This document shows positions 34,936-47,079 of a stretch of DNA of 64,000 nt, piece by piece. Source of the stretch: Phascolarctos cinereus. Its lineage: Eukaryota; Chordata; Mammalia; Diprotodontia; Phascolarctidae. How positions within the stretch are numbered: position 1 is the first letter of the stretch; each line of letters begins with the position of its first letter. Made by a program: the position numbers and the translations under genes. Location: assembly GCF_002099425.1 (NCBI RefSeq), contig NW_018344015.1, positions 10,479,001 through 10,543,000 on the forward strand, read 5' to 3'. Under the pieces are notes generated by a model. That model searched no databases, was not told the DNA's origin, and saw nothing but the letters and a program-made list of their open reading frames with translations.

Positions 34936-35264
34936 AAATTCTTTCAAGGCAGGACCCTCATTATTTGCCCTTGAATTTCAGGGTTCCCAGCACCCCAGAA
35001 TAGCTTCTTTAATAGTCTGAACAGATTTGTGATTAAAATGGTGCATGTGATTAAAATGGTGGGTGGAGCAAATTTGCTTCCCTTTTGGAAAAAAAAAAAC
35101 ACATAGAAGTTCCTGAAAAGAAACATTATTAAATGTCTGTGGATCATAACCATAGACCATGACACAATCCTTTATTATCTTTGCTTAATGTAACACTGGG
35201 TAAAGTTGTGCCATTTTTGAAAATGGACCCTTATGCAGGGTCATAAGGAAATAAAAAACCCTTA
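34936..35264. other. Possible L2 end, then unassigned DNA
   Basis: The words TTCAAGGCAGGACCCTC and CAGGGTTCCCAGCACC (34,942-34,995) resemble a sense L2 3' end. A small tandem copy TGATTAAAATGGTG occurs at 35,031 and 35,048. ACCCTTATGCA occurs at 35,227 and 35,259. Confidence 0.4.
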
Positions 35265-35457
35265 TGCACCATCAATGAAAAAGAAATTAAAGTAATTATT
35301 AGGAGTTATTCTGCTAATTAAATGCAAATAAATTGGACAATTGAAGTGAAATAATTTACAAAATTATTTACAAAGTGAAATATTTACAAAAATTATAAAG
35401 TGCCCAGATTAACAAAAGAGGAAATAAAATACTTGAATAACCCTATCATAGAAAAAT

Positions 35458-35706
35458 GAATAGACCCACATGTACAAAAATATTTATAGCAGCTCTTTTT
35501 GTGATGGCAAAGAATTGCAAATTGAGGGAATGCCTATCAATTGCGAAATGGCTGAAGAAGTTGTGGTATATGAATGTAATGGAATATTTGATGAGCAGGT
35601 GGATTTCAGAAAAACTTGGAAGGACTTCTGTGGACTAATGCTGAGTGAAGTGAACAGAAGCAGGAGAACCTTGTACACAGTAACAGCTACACTGTGCAAT
35701 GACTAA
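35458..35706 (+). pseudogene. L1 ORF2 C-terminal remnant
   Basis: Two overlapping frames carry AALFVMAKNCKLRECLSIAK and WKDFCGLMLSEVNRSRRTLY, ending TLCND at 35,706. The segment WYMNVMEY is followed by a loss of codons before the ADFRKTW motif, which reads VDFRKTW here. Confidence 0.75.
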
Positions 35707-36072
35707 TGGTGATAGACTTAGCCCTGCTCAGCAATGCAAGGATGTAAGACATCTCCAAAAGTCTCATGATGGAAAATGCTATCCACATCCAAAGAAAGAA
35801 TTATTGGGTTTGAATGCAGATCGAAGTAAACTATTTGCTATTTTTTTTTCTTCTGGTTTGTTTTGTTTCCTCTTTGTGATGGCTGCTCCTGTTGGTTGTA
35901 ATTCTTCCTTACAAATCACTAATGTGAAAATATATTTAATAGGAATGTGTATGTATATCCTATATCAGCTTGCACACTGTCTTGGAGAGTGAGGGGGAAA
36001 GGGCAGGGGAGAAAATTTTAAACTCAAAAGCTCATGGAAGTGATTGTTGATAAATCAAAATAAATTAATAAA
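35458..36072 (+). mobile_element. Younger L1 3' fragment nested in L1
   Basis: Starts TAGACCCACATGTACAAAAA and runs to CATGGAAGTGATTGTTGATA and AAATAAATTAATAAAAAAAA. The host L1 reads ATAGAAAAATGAA before it and GGAAACAAATTGAAC after it. The expected uninterrupted sequence is AGAAAAAGAAATTGAAC, so the insertion point is clear and a short A-rich TSD is likely. Confidence 0.85.
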
Positions 36073-38640
36073 AAAAAGGAAACAAATTGAACAAGCCATC
36101 AATGAGCTCCCTCAGAAAAGGGGGAAAAAAAATAAACACTTGTGACCAAATAGATTTACAAATGAATTCTAACAAACCTTTAAAGAATAATTATTTCCAA
36201 TACTATATAAAGTATTTGAAAAATTGGCGAAGAAGGAGTCCTACCAAATTCTTTTTATAGCACAAATATGGTGCCAGTACCTAAAGCAGGAAGACCAAAA
36301 ACAGAACGAAGACAATAGACTGATTTCTTTAATGGATATTGTGCAAAAATTTTAAATAAAATACAATCAAGGAGATTATAGTAATGTATCACAAAAATCA
36401 TACTTTGGGACTAAGTAGGATTTATATCAGGAATGTAGTGCTGGTTCAATACCAAGAAAATTATCGGCATAATTGACCATATCAATTACAAAAATTATTT
36501 GATCACATCAACAGATGCAGAAAAATCTTTTGACAAAATACAACTCATTCCCATAAAAAAACATTGGGAGGCATAGAAATAAATGGAGTATATATAGAGA
36601 ATCCTAGAGAATCAGCTAAAAACAACTTGAAAGAAATAATAATCTCAAAGAAGTTAAAGAATATAAAATAAGCCCACATAAATCCTTAATATTTGTGTGT
36701 GTGTATGTGTATACACAACCACATTTCAACAGAAAAGTTCAACAGAGAGAAAAAGAGAAATCTCATTTAAAATACCTAAAGATAATGTATAATAATTGGT
36801 AGTCTACCTTCCAAGGCAAACCCAGGAATTACATGAACATAATTATATAACAAAAAACCTCTTAAATAAATATTCAAACAATTGGAGAAATATTAATTGT
36901 TCATGGGTAGGCCCAGCCTATATAATGAAAAATAATGTTCTTCATAAGTTAATTTACTTATTCAATGCCATACCAAACTACCAAAAAATATTTTAGAAAG
37001 CTAGAAAAACATAATAAAATGCATGTAGAAGAATCAAAGCTCTAGAATATCAAGGAAATCAGTGAACCAAAAAAAAAATGTGAAAGGTGATGTATTATAT
37101 TAGTATTACATCTCAAATGTATCACAAAGTAGTAATCATCAAAATAATCTAGTAATACTTAAGAAATAGAGTGGTAGATGAGTGGAATAGATAGATATAA
37201 AATATGCAACAGTAAATGACCATAATTATCTTGTGTTTACTAAACCCAAAGATCCAAGCTTGGGGGACAATAACTAATTATTTGAAAAAAAAATAGCTTG
37301 GAAAACTAGAAAACAGTTTGGTAGAAACTTTGTATAGCCCAACATCACATAGTATATACCAAGATAAAGTAAAAATTGGTATGTAATTTAGACATATAGG
37401 GTGATAGTATAAGCAAATTAGGGGAGCATGGAAAATTTTACCTGTCAAATCTATAGGTAAGGGAAGAATTTATGACCAAGCAAGAGATAAAGAGCATTAT
37501 GGGATGTAAAATGGACAGTTTTGATTACATTAAATTAAATGAGTTTTTGCACAAACATAACCAAGATTAGAAGGAATTCATGGAAGGGAGGGGAAAATAA
37601 TTTACAACAACTTTCTCTAATAAAGGCCTCATTTCTCAAATTTGTAGAAAACTGAGTTAAATTTATAAGAATACAAGGCATTCCTCAATTGATGAATGGC
37701 CAAAGAACATAAATAGGCAGTTTTGAGCAGAAAAACTCAAACCTATAGTCACATGATGAAATGCTCTAAATCACTATTCATTAGAACAATGCAAATTAAA
37801 ACAATCCTGAAGTACCACCTTACACCTTTCAGAATGTCTAATATGACAGAAAAGGAAAATGAGAAATGCTGGAGGGGATGTGGAAAAATTTTGACACCAA
37901 TTCATTGGTGGTAGAGTTGTGAACTAATTCTAACTATTCCAGCAAACAATTTGAATCTATGCCCAAAGGGCTATAAAATTGAACATAACTTTTGATCCAA
38001 TAATATTACCACTAGGTCTATGTGTCAAAGAGATTTTTAAAAGGAAGAAGAAAAGGACCTATATGTACAAAAGTATTTATAGTAGCTCTTTCTTGTGGTG
38101 GCAAATAATTGGAAATTGAGGGGATGCCCAACAATTAGAGAATGACTGAAAAAGCTGTAGTGCATGATTTTGACAGAGCACTGTTGTGACATTTTGCTAT
38201 TTTGCTATTGTGAAACAATGGTTTCAGAAACGTATGGGAAGACTTACATGAACCCATGCAAACTGAAGTGAACAGAACCAAGAGAATATCATAGTCAGGC
38301 AGCAATATTGTATAGTGATCAACTGAGAATGTCTTAGCTATTCTGTTCAATACAATGATCCTATACAATTCCAAAGGACTTGTGATGAAAAATGCTATCC
38401 ACTTTCAGAGAAAGAACTGATAGTGTCTGAATGCATATTGAAGCATATTTTTTCACTTCTTTTTTTGCAACACTTCTAATGCAGCTAATAGCTTTCATGA
38501 CTTCAAATATAAAATTGATATCATATTTTTCACCTTTTCATTTGGTAAGGGAGGGCATGAAGGAGGGAGAGAACTCAGAACTCAATTAAAAAAAGAATTC
38601 TACAAAAAAAATAAATAAATTTAAATGATAAATGAATAAA

Positions 38641-39154
38641 AAAGAAAAATGTGCCTTTCCTTATCCTACCATCCCCTTACATTACTACCCAAATTTATCT
38701 AGCCTTTCTCAGTGAACCCCTTAGAAAAAAAAATACTCCACACATTGCCTCTTTTTTTTCTTACTCATTTCTCAAGCCTGACTCTAAAACTCAGCATTTA
38801 ACTGAAGCTGCTCTCTCCAAAGTTAAGAATTATATGTTAATTTCCAAATCTAATGGTCCCTTCTAAAATCTCATCCATCTTGACATCTCTGTATTCCTTT
38901 ATACCCTTTCCCTTTCTCTCTGCCTTGACACATTGTCCCCTACAGATTTGCATGGCACTTCTTTCTTCATTATTTTCCTCCTTGTCTGCCTGTTCTTTCA
39001 TTTCCTTTCTGAATCTTCATTCATAAGCCACTGAATAACTGTAGAAACATCCTAAAGCTCTCTTCTTGAACCCTCTTCTCACAATCCATCTCCCTTTTTG
39101 GGATCATCAATTGCAATGGATTCCTTATTACCCACTTCCTTAAATCTATAGTAA
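38641..39154. other. Pyrimidine-rich unassigned DNA
   Basis: C/T-rich sequence with scattered CCTTTCC and CTCTCTG words, no protein-like frame. It may include the far 5' part of the RTE copy or an old L2, but I cannot match it. Confidence 0.4.
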
Positions 39155-39394
39155 CTAGCACAGCTACAGCACAAAGTAAGTGTCTGATGAGGCTTTACAA
39201 ATAGCTGAGGAAAGAAGGAAAGAAAAAAAGTAAAAGAAGAAGAGAAGGATAGACCCAACTGAATGCAGAATTCCAGAAAATAGCAAGGAGAGATAATTTT
39301 TTTCTTTTTTTCCCTTAAATTAGCAATGCAAAAAATGGAGGAAAACAAGGGAATGGGAAAGACAAGCAATCTCTTAAACAATAGAGATTTCAAG

Positions 39395-39701
39395 AGGCAG
39401 CACTACAAGGTGCCCCAGGCAGATAAACACCCCACAACATCCATCTGAAAGGAGCTAAAGAAAGTGAAAGGAAAGGAAAAGCAGGCAATGTAGAGTTGCC
39501 CTACATTTCCAGTATTGCTGATTCCAGCCCAACACCAGGTTAGCTGTCAGAACCCTACTGCCTACAACTGCCAACATTGGAGGCCCCAGCACACAAAGTC
39601 AGTACTTTGGCCCTTGCTCCCAACACAAGGAGGTTGGATCAGTGTGCTCTGCTCCCCAACAGGAGAGCTCAATCTCTTCAAAAGCCAGGAAATAAGCAAA
39701 A
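39395..39701 (+). mobile_element. L1 5'UTR piece inside the RTE
   Basis: GAAAGGAAAGGAAAAGCAGG, TGCTGATTCCAGCCCAACAC (39,519) and GGAGAGCTCAATCTC (39,661) match, in sense, one tandem unit and the ORF1-proximal leader of the L1 at 32,537-33,130. It stops near the ORF1 start codon with no A-tail, so it is not an ordinary 3'-anchored insertion. RTE sequence lies on both sides. Confidence 0.75.
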
Positions 39702-40117
39702 TGTATGGTACAAGAATAGTTCATCTAAAAAAATGGGTATGATAAAATACAAAAATAGTATGGACTTAACATTAGCAGAAGAGATTAAGAAGAGGTGGCA
39801 AGAAATGCACAAGAAACCATGCAAGAATGATACAAGAAAGATCTTAACAGGAGTTCCACTTCTGGGACCCAAGATGATGGAGTAAGATGTAAGCCACTCT
39901 TACCCTCCTGTATTAACCTCTAAAAACCCAGAAAATATCACCCATGGAAAAACCCTGGAACAGCAGAACCAGGAGAAAGATGGGGTGCAGCAGTCCTATA
40001 GCCCAGGTAGCTTGAGGGATTAATAGGAAAGGTCCCTCTTGTCCTGGGGGAAGGGAAGTAGTATAGAAAGGGAGGAGTCCCAGCAAGCTAAGGGAAAGCC
40101 CCACCTCAGCACATCAG

Positions 40118-41231
40118 GAGGAGATTCTGAAAACTGTCCCATAGATTCATATTATGAGAATAGTGAAGATCAAGGCAGAAATTCTGAAGAGGACAACATT
40201 GTCAACAAACTCATATCTGGAACCTCAGAAGGGAATATCAACTGGTCTGAAGCTGAAAAATCCTTCTTAGAAGAGCTCAAGAAGGATTTTGAAAAGTCAA
40301 ATGGGAGAGGTAGAAGAAAAAATGACAGGTATGCGAGAGAGAATCAATAACCTGGAAAAAGAAGGACAAAAACTAACTGTAGAAAACAAGTGCTTAAAAA
40401 ATACATTTGCCAACTGGGAAAAAAAAGTACACTGAAGAAAATAAATCCCTAAAAAAATACAATTGGCCAACTGGAAAAAAAAAGTACACTAAAGAAAACA
40501 AGTCCCTAAAAAATAAAATGGGGCAAATGGGGAAGGAGGTATAAAATCTAATAGAAGAAACAATTTGTTAAAAATTAGAATTGGGCAAATGGAAGCTAAT
40601 GACTCTGTGAGAGAGCAAGAATCAGTCAAAAAGAAACAAAAGAATGAAAAAAATAGATAAAACATAAAATACCTTATTGGCAAAACAACTGAACTGCAAA
40701 ATCGATCCGTGAGAGACAATTTAAAAATTATTGGTCTACATGAAAATCACAGTTAAAAAAAAAAAGAGCTGGACAGTATCTTTCAGGAAATCATCAAGAA
40801 ATGCTGCTCTGAGGTCCTAGAACCAGAGGGTAAAATAGTTATAGAAAGAATCCACCAATCACCTCCTGAAAGAGATCCCAAATTGAAAATGCCAAGGAAT
40901 ATAATAGCCAAATTCCAAAATTACCAGATGAAAGAGAAAATACTGCAAGCAGCCAGAAAGAAACAATTTAAATGTCATGGAATCACAGTTAGGATTACAC
41001 AGGACTTTTCAGGTTCTACATTAAAGCACCATAGGGTGTGGAATATAATAGTCTGTAAAGCAAAGAAGGTTGGATTACAACCAAGGATCAACTACCCACG
41101 AAAATGAGCATGATCTTTCAGAGGAGAAAATGAATATTCCATGAAATAAGGGACTTCCAAATTTTCCTGATACAAAAACCAGAGCCCAATGGAAAATTTG
41201 ATCTTCAAATATAAGACTCCAGAGAGACATA
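40118..41231 (+). pseudogene. L1 ORF1 remnant
   Basis: The frame at 40,039-40,350 covers DSYYENSEDQGRNSEEDNIV and SEAEKSFLEELKKDFEKSNG (acidic N-terminus and start of the coiled coil). A 46-base unit coding for an NWEKKYTEENKSLKN-like heptad is then repeated (40,410-40,520). The RRM words GAACTGCAAAATCGATCC occur at 40,690. The C-terminal domain frame at 40,883-41,107 reads MPRNIIAKFQNYQMKEKILQ and LQPRINYPRK. The usual start codon region is altered. Frame changes and stops are spread along it. Confidence 0.85.
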
Positions 41232-41843
41232 AAAAGATAAACAGAACAGAAAAATACAACACATTGTTAGTAAGGGCAAACTGTTCATATCCTTACAAGA
41301 GAGGATGATATTTTTAACTCTTGAGAACTGTCTTGTTATTACACCGTGTTCAAGGGGTATACATAAAGAGGGTGGATATAAGTTGACTTTTATGTAATGA
41401 TAAAAAAAAAAAAATTTATCAAGTGGGTCAAATGGATCCAAATAAGTGGATTAATCTGATGTAAGAAAATGTACTGAGAGAGGAGGAGGCAGACAAGGGT
41501 AAATTACATTACAGGAAAAAGCACAAAAACCTATTACAGCAGAAGGAAAGAAGAGGGGGGAGATGAACATTATTTGAACTTTACTCTCATCAGAGTTGGC
41601 TCAAGAAGGGAATAACATAATCAGGTATAGAAATCTAAGTTGCCCTATAGGCAGTAGGAAGGAAAAGGGGAAAGAAAAGGGAAAGGTTATAGGAGGGAGG
41701 GAAAAAGCAGTTAGAGGTAAAGGGGAAGAAAACAAAGGGGCTAAGAGAAGAAAGGAGGGAGTGAGGGAGGTGGTGGTCAAAAGGAAAACACTAGTGAGGA
41801 GGGAAAAGGAGAAAGAAAAGCATAAATGGGGGGGTGAGAAAGG

Positions 41844-44056
41844 ATGGTGAGAAAGACACTGATAATAATTATAACTGTGAATGTGAATTGGATGAACTAT
41901 TCCATAAAATGCAAGCAGATAGCAGAATGGATTAAAAACCATAATCATACATTATATTGTTTACAGGCAACACATTTTAAAAAGAGCAACACAAACAAAG
42001 TGAAGGTAAAAGGCTGGAATAGAATATACTGTGCTTCAGCTGAAGTAAAAAAAAAAAGGGAAAAAAAGCAGGCATTGCAATCCTAATCAGACAAAGCGAA
42101 AGCAGAAATAGATCTTATCAAAAGAGATAAGGAAGGAAAGTAAATCCTGCTAAAAGGCACCACCAACAATGAAGTAATATCATTACTAAACATATATGCA
42201 CCAAATGGTATAGAATCCAGATTCTTAGAGGAGAAGTTCAGGGAGTTACAGGAAGAAATAGACAGCAAAACTATACCAGTGGGAGACCTCAACTTCCCCC
42301 TCTCTGAACTAGATAAGTCTAACCACAAAATAAACAAGAAAGAAGTTAAGGAGGTGAATAGAATTTTAGAAAAGTAAGGTATGATAGGCCTCTGGAGAAA
42401 ATTGAATAAGAACAGAAAGGAATTTACTTTCTTCTTGGCAGTACGTGGCACATATGTAAAAATTGACCATGTACTAGGTCATAATAACCTCATAATGCAA
42501 TGCAAAAAGGCAGAAATTTTGAATGCTTCCTTTTCAGATCCTGATGCAATAAAAATTTTATGTAATAAAGGGCCATGAAAAGATAGACTAAAAATAATTG
42601 GAAACTAAATAATCTAATCCTAAAAAAATGATTAGATCAAACAGGAAATCATAGAAACAATCAATAACTTCATTCAAGAAAAAGACAATAATGAGACAAC
42701 ATACCAAAATTTATGGGATGCAGCAAAAGCAGTTCTTAGGGGAAGTTTTATATCTCTAAATAAAGTTGAAAAAGAGGAGATCAATGAATTGGACACACAA
42801 CTCAAAAATTAGAAAAAGAACAAATTAAAAATCCTCAATTAAACACCAAGTTAGAAATACTAAAAAACAAAAGAAAAATTAATAAAATTGAAATTAAGAT
42901 AACTAATGAACTAATAAATACATCTAAAGCTGCTTTTATGGAAAAACCAATAAAATAGGTAAATCTTTCATTAATTTAATTTAAAAAAAAAGAAAGAAGA
43001 AGACCAAATTATCAATATCAAGAATGAAAAGGGTGAATCCACCACCACGGAAGAGGAAATTAAAACAATAATTAGGAACTATTTTGCTCAACTTCAGGCC
43101 AATAAATTTGACAGTCTTAGTGAAATGGATACATATTTACAAAAATATAAGTTGCCCAGATTAACAGAAGAGGAAGTAAAATATATAAATAACCCCATCT
43201 CAGAAAAAGAAATTGAACAAGCCATTGGTGAACTCCTTAGGAAAAAATCTCCAGGACCAGATGTATTTACATGTGAATTCTATCAAACATATAAAGAACA
43301 ATTAATTCAAATACTGTGTAGACTATTTGGTTAAATAGATGAAGAAGTCTTACCAAATTCTTTTTATGATACAGATGTGGTGCTGATACCTCAACCAGGA
43401 AGAGTCAAAACAGAAAAAGAAAATTATAGACCAATTTAACTCATGAATATAGATGCAAAAATTTTAAATAAAATATTAGCAAATAGATTACAGCAACTTA
43501 TCATGAGAATAATATATTATAACAAGGTAGGATTTATACCAGGAATGCAAGGATGCTTCAATATTAGGAAAACTATCAGCCTAATTGATCATATCAACAA
43601 CAAAACTAACAGAAACCACATGATCATCTCAATTGATGCAGAAAAAGCTTTTGAAAAAATGCAACACCCATTCCCATAAAAAATATTAGAGAGTATAGGA
43701 GTAAATGGAGTCTTCCTTAAAAGAATAAATATTATCTGCCTAAAACCTTCAGCAAGCATCATATGTAATAGGGACAAGCTAGAAGTATTTCCAATAAGAT
43801 CAAGGTTGAAACAAGTATTTCCATTATCACTACTGTTGTTCAACATTATACTGGAAATGTTAGCTTTAGCAATAAGAGAAGAAAAAGAAATTGAAGGTAT
43901 TAGAATAAGCAAAGAAGAAACAAAGCTATCAATCTTTGTAGATTATATGATGATATACTTAGACAATCCTAGAGAATCAAGTGAAAAACTACTTGAAATA
44001 ATAAACAACTTTAGCAAAGTTGCAGGCTATAAAATAAATTCACACAAATTGTCAGC

Positions 44057-44150
<94 letters not shown>

Positions 44151-44577
44151 TGCCAACAAAGCCCAACAGCAAAAGATAGAAAGAGCAATTCCATTTAAAA
44201 CATTTTGGAGAGCAATTTAGAACTATGTCCAAAGTGCCGTAAAAATGTGCATACACTTTTACCCAACAATAGCACTTCTAGGGCTATATCCCAGAGATAT
44301 CGTACAAATAGGAAAAGGACCCATATGTACAAAAATATTTATAGCAGCTCCTATTGTGGTGCCAAAGAATTGGAAATTGAGAGGATGCTGATCAATTGGG
44401 GAATGGCTGAACAAGTTGTAGTATATGAATGTAATGGAATACTATTGTGCTATAAGAAATGATGAGCAGGATGACTTCAGAAAAACATGGAAAGACTTAT
44501 ATGATCTGATGCTTAGTGAAATGAGCAGAATCAGGGGAACATTGTACATAGTAACAGCCATATTGTGCGATGATTAG
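41844..44577 (+). pseudogene. L1 ORF2 with 1.2-kb internal gap
   Basis: Starts MVRKTLIIIITVNVNWMNYS (41,844). The endonuclease frames include CLQATHFKKSNTN, where the catalytic Glu of QETH reads Ala, and VKIDHVLGHNNLIMQC (42,460). RT frames: [17 protein letters not shown] (43,227), [15 protein letters not shown] (43,620) and LSIFVDYMMIYLDNP (43,925), the FADD box changed to FVDY. Then, after a TA/TG repeat, the sequence leaps at about 44,200 from the PFK codons to TTTTGGAGAGCAATTTAG. The equivalent of 11,451-12,655 in the other copy is gone. The end reads VTAILCDD, stop at 44,575. Confidence 0.88.
44060..44149. repeat. (TA)n(TG)n microsatellite inside L1 ORF2
   Basis: About 28 TA units followed by about 16 TG units. 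Other copies have CATTTCTATATATTACC at this place (11,391), the probable seed. Confidence 0.97.
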
Positions 44578-44955
44578 TATTGATAGACTTAACCCTTCTC
44601 AATAATACAAGGATCAAAGGCATCTCCAAAGTCCTTATGATGGAAAATGCTACCCACATCTAAAGAAAGAACTATGGAGTCTGAATGGAGATCAAAGCAT
44701 CCTATTTGGTATTATTTTCTTCTGTTTTGTTTTGTTTCCTCTTTCTGGTAGTTCCTCATATTAGTTCTAATTCTTACCTACAATGTCACTAATATAAAAA
44801 TATGTTTAATAGGAATATATATTTTTAGCTTATATCAGATTGCATGCCATTTTGGGGAAAGAGGTGGGAAGGGAATCTCAAAAGCTTATGGAAGTGATTG
44901 TTGATAATTCAAAATAAACTAATTAAAAATTTTTAAAAAAAGAAAAATCTTAACA

Positions 44956-46400
44956 TCACCACGTTAGTGGTTACTGATCTATAGCTCTTCATCCTGGAAA
45001 ATGAAATCAAGTGGGCCTTAGAAAGTGTTGCTAAAAATAAGTCTGGTGGAGGTAACGGAATTCCAGCTGAGGTATTTAAAACCCTACAAAAATAATGCTA
45101 GTTAAGTGACGTATTCAACATGCCAATAAATTTGGAGAACTCAACAACAGCCACTGCATTGGAAAAGATCATTTTACGTCCCAATCCTGAAGACGGCCAA
45201 TGCCAAGGAATGTTCAAATTATTGAATAATTTCACTAATTTTACACATCAGCAAGGTTATGTTTAAGATTCTACAAGCTAGACTTCAGCAATATATAAAC
45301 ATAGAATTATTAGACGTTTAGGCTGGTTTTCAAAGAGGCAGAGACCAAATTTTCAACATTTGCTGGATTATGAAGAAAGTAAGGGAATTCCAGGAAAAAA
45401 AAATCTGCTTCACTGACTCCACTGAAACATTTAACTGTGTGAATCACAACAAAATGTAGCAAGTCCTCTGAGACAGGAGAATATCAGAGAATCTTACTTG
45501 TTTTCTGAAGAAGCTGTATGCTGGTCAAGAAGCAACAGTTAGAACAAAATATGTAGCAATTATTTTGGTTAAGACTGGGAAAGGAGTAAGACAAGGCTGT
45601 AAATTACTTATTTATTTAATTTATATGCAAAGCACATCATATGAAATGCCAGGCTGGACAAATCAAAAACCAGAATTACAGTTGCCAGGAGAAATAACAG
45701 TCTCAGATATGCAGACAATATCATTCTGATGGGAGAAAGTGAAAAGGACTTAAGATGCCTTTTGGTGAGGGTGAAAAAAGGATAATACAAAAGCTGGCTT
45801 GAAGTTTAACATTAAAAAAAAAAAGATGTTGGCAATTAGGCCCATCATTCATGGTAAATAGAAGGGGAAGAGATGGAAGTAGTGTCAGGTTTGGTATTTT
45901 ATATTGTTGGGCTCAAAGATAACTGTACATGGCAACTGCAACCATGAAATTAAAAGACACTTGCTTCTTGGAAGGAAAGCTATGACAAATCTGGGCAGTA
46001 TATTAAAAAGCATAGACATTAACTTGCTGAAAAACATCCTTATAATCGAATGGTTTTTTTTTTGTTTCCATTTGCAATATATGGCTGTGAGTTGGACTAT
46101 AAGGAAAGTTTGTGCCACATAATTGATGCTTTCCAATTGTGGTGCTGAAGAAGACTTTTGAGAGGACCTTTGATGGCAAAGAGATCAAATCAATAAATAC
46201 TTAAAGAAATTAATTCTAATTATTCACTTGAAGGTCAAATACTGAAACTGAAGTGAAAAACGAGATGGATAAAAAGCATCATGGAAACAACGAAAATGAA
46301 CTTTTATGGACTTCAAGAGACAGTGGAGCATAGAAGGGCTTGGTGTGCCATGGTCCATTGTATCATGAAGAGTTGGACATGACTGAACGACTGAAGAACA
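44956..46400 (+). pseudogene. RTE reverse-transcriptase and C-terminal remnant
   Basis: Readable motifs in order: NKSGGGNGIPAEVFKTLQK (45,037), KVMFKILQARLQQYIN (about 45,255), FTDSTETFNCVNHN (45,409, where RTE has F-D-Y-A-K-A-F-D-C-V-D-H), GKGVRQGC (45,580), RYADNIILMGES (45,706, the YADD box with the second Asp changed to Asn), GSKITVHGNCNHEIKRHLLL and GRKAMTNLGSILKSIDINLL (45,904-46,030). Loss of a catalytic Asp, plus stops and shifts, shows it is dead. Family assignment rests on these motifs. RTE elements are known in marsupials. Confidence 0.85.
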
Positions 46401-46415
46401 ACAAGTGCTTACTAA

Positions 46416-47027
46416 ATGCTTCTTGATAAATTAATTGATTCATGGATTCCAATTAAGGCCTTCAGTTGCTGATTTAAATGTCCCAAAAATAGAATCAAAC
46501 ACTTTAAAAAAAAAGAATTAATACTTACATTACAATCTTGTACTACCTGTCTCAGTACTAGAATTTTAGATAATCCTTAAATACTCTGTTGTGAAATGAA
46601 CTTGAATGTCCCTTCCAGCTCCAAATTTACTATATCATATAGATTTTGTAGTTTTAAAAAGAAACAATGACTCCTTTTTATTGAATGTAGTTTAACATGA
46701 ATGATGGCCCAAGACAAGACCTCATTGTGTGGGAATCAATGTTACGTCAAAGAAACTAAAGAATAGTTTATAATATAGATACCTTAGAATGCCCAGGAAT
46801 AAAGTTCTTTCTAGAAAAAAAAAACATAAGGAAGTAAATAAACAAGAAAGAAAGCAAAGAAGGAAAGCCTAAAACAAAGGGAGGGAGGGAGAGGGGAGGG
46901 AAGGAACAAAGGGAAAGAAGGAGAAAGAGGAGGAAAGAGAAGAAGTGAGAAAGAGGGAGTTAAGGAAGAAAACACATGCCCTCAAAAACTTACATTCTGT
47001 TAGGGGAAATAACATACATGCACATAC

Positions 47028-47030
<3 letters not shown>
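46416..47030. other. Mostly unassigned DNA with a MIR trace and a GGGA-rich patch
   Basis: At 46,590-46,640 the words AACTTGAATGTCCCTTCCAG and TCCAAATTTACTATATC fit a sense MIR-relative 3' end. From 46,850 to 46,965 the DNA is purine-rich (GGGAGGGA, AAGAAGGAG). Confidence 0.45.

Positions 47031-47078
<48 letters not shown>
47031..47078. repeat. (TG)n microsatellite
   Basis: About 24 TG units after CATGCACATACT. Confidence 0.97.

Positions 47079-47079
<1 letters not shown>

Larger units (their letters stand above)
35265..38640 (+). mobile_element. Old L1 fragment, split by a younger L1
   Basis: ORF2 linker and RT words occur at 35,275-35,457 (GTGCCCAGATTAACAAAAG) and continue from 36,079 (GAACAAGCCATCAATGAGC). 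In order follow CTAAAGCAGGAAGACC (36,282), GGAATGTAGTGCTGG (36,430), ACAGATGCAGAAAAATC (36,511) and a 3' end near 38,580-38,640. It is more diverged than the other L1 copies. FADD and parts of the RT are missing between 36,590 and 36,600, where the sequence jumps from GGAGTATATA to GAATCCTAGAGAATC. Confidence 0.85.
39850..44939 (+). mobile_element. L1 with both ends, inserted in the RTE
   Basis: The 5' end has CCCAAGATGATGGAGTAAG (39,869), a short 5'UTR without tandem units, ORF1, the spacer, ORF2 with a 1.2-kb gap, and the 3' end ATTCAAAATAAACTAATT. AAGAAAGATCTTAACA at 39,834-39,849 and AAGAAAAATCTTAACA at 44,940-44,955 form a 16-bp TSD with one mismatch. Confidence 0.93.
39155..46415 (+). 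mobile_element. RTE-clade LINE, interrupted twice
   Basis: Sense pieces at 39,155-39,394, 39,702-39,849 and 44,940-46,415 join in the order of the BovB/RTE open frame. The 5' piece has GAGGCTTTACAAATAGCTG and CCCAACTGAATGCAG. The middle piece has AGATTAAGAAGAGGTGGCA. The 3' piece holds the RT and C-terminal domain. The 3' terminus is GAAGAGTTGGACATGACTGA followed by ACAACAAG, the tail seen in three SINEs here. The interruptions are an L1 5'UTR piece (39,395-39,701) and a 5.1-kb L1 (39,850-44,939). Confidence 0.85.

Noticed and set aside
41596-41850. Lys/Glu-rich 84-codon frame
   Set aside because: It lies in the purine-rich spacer between L1 ORF1 and ORF2. Composition artefact.
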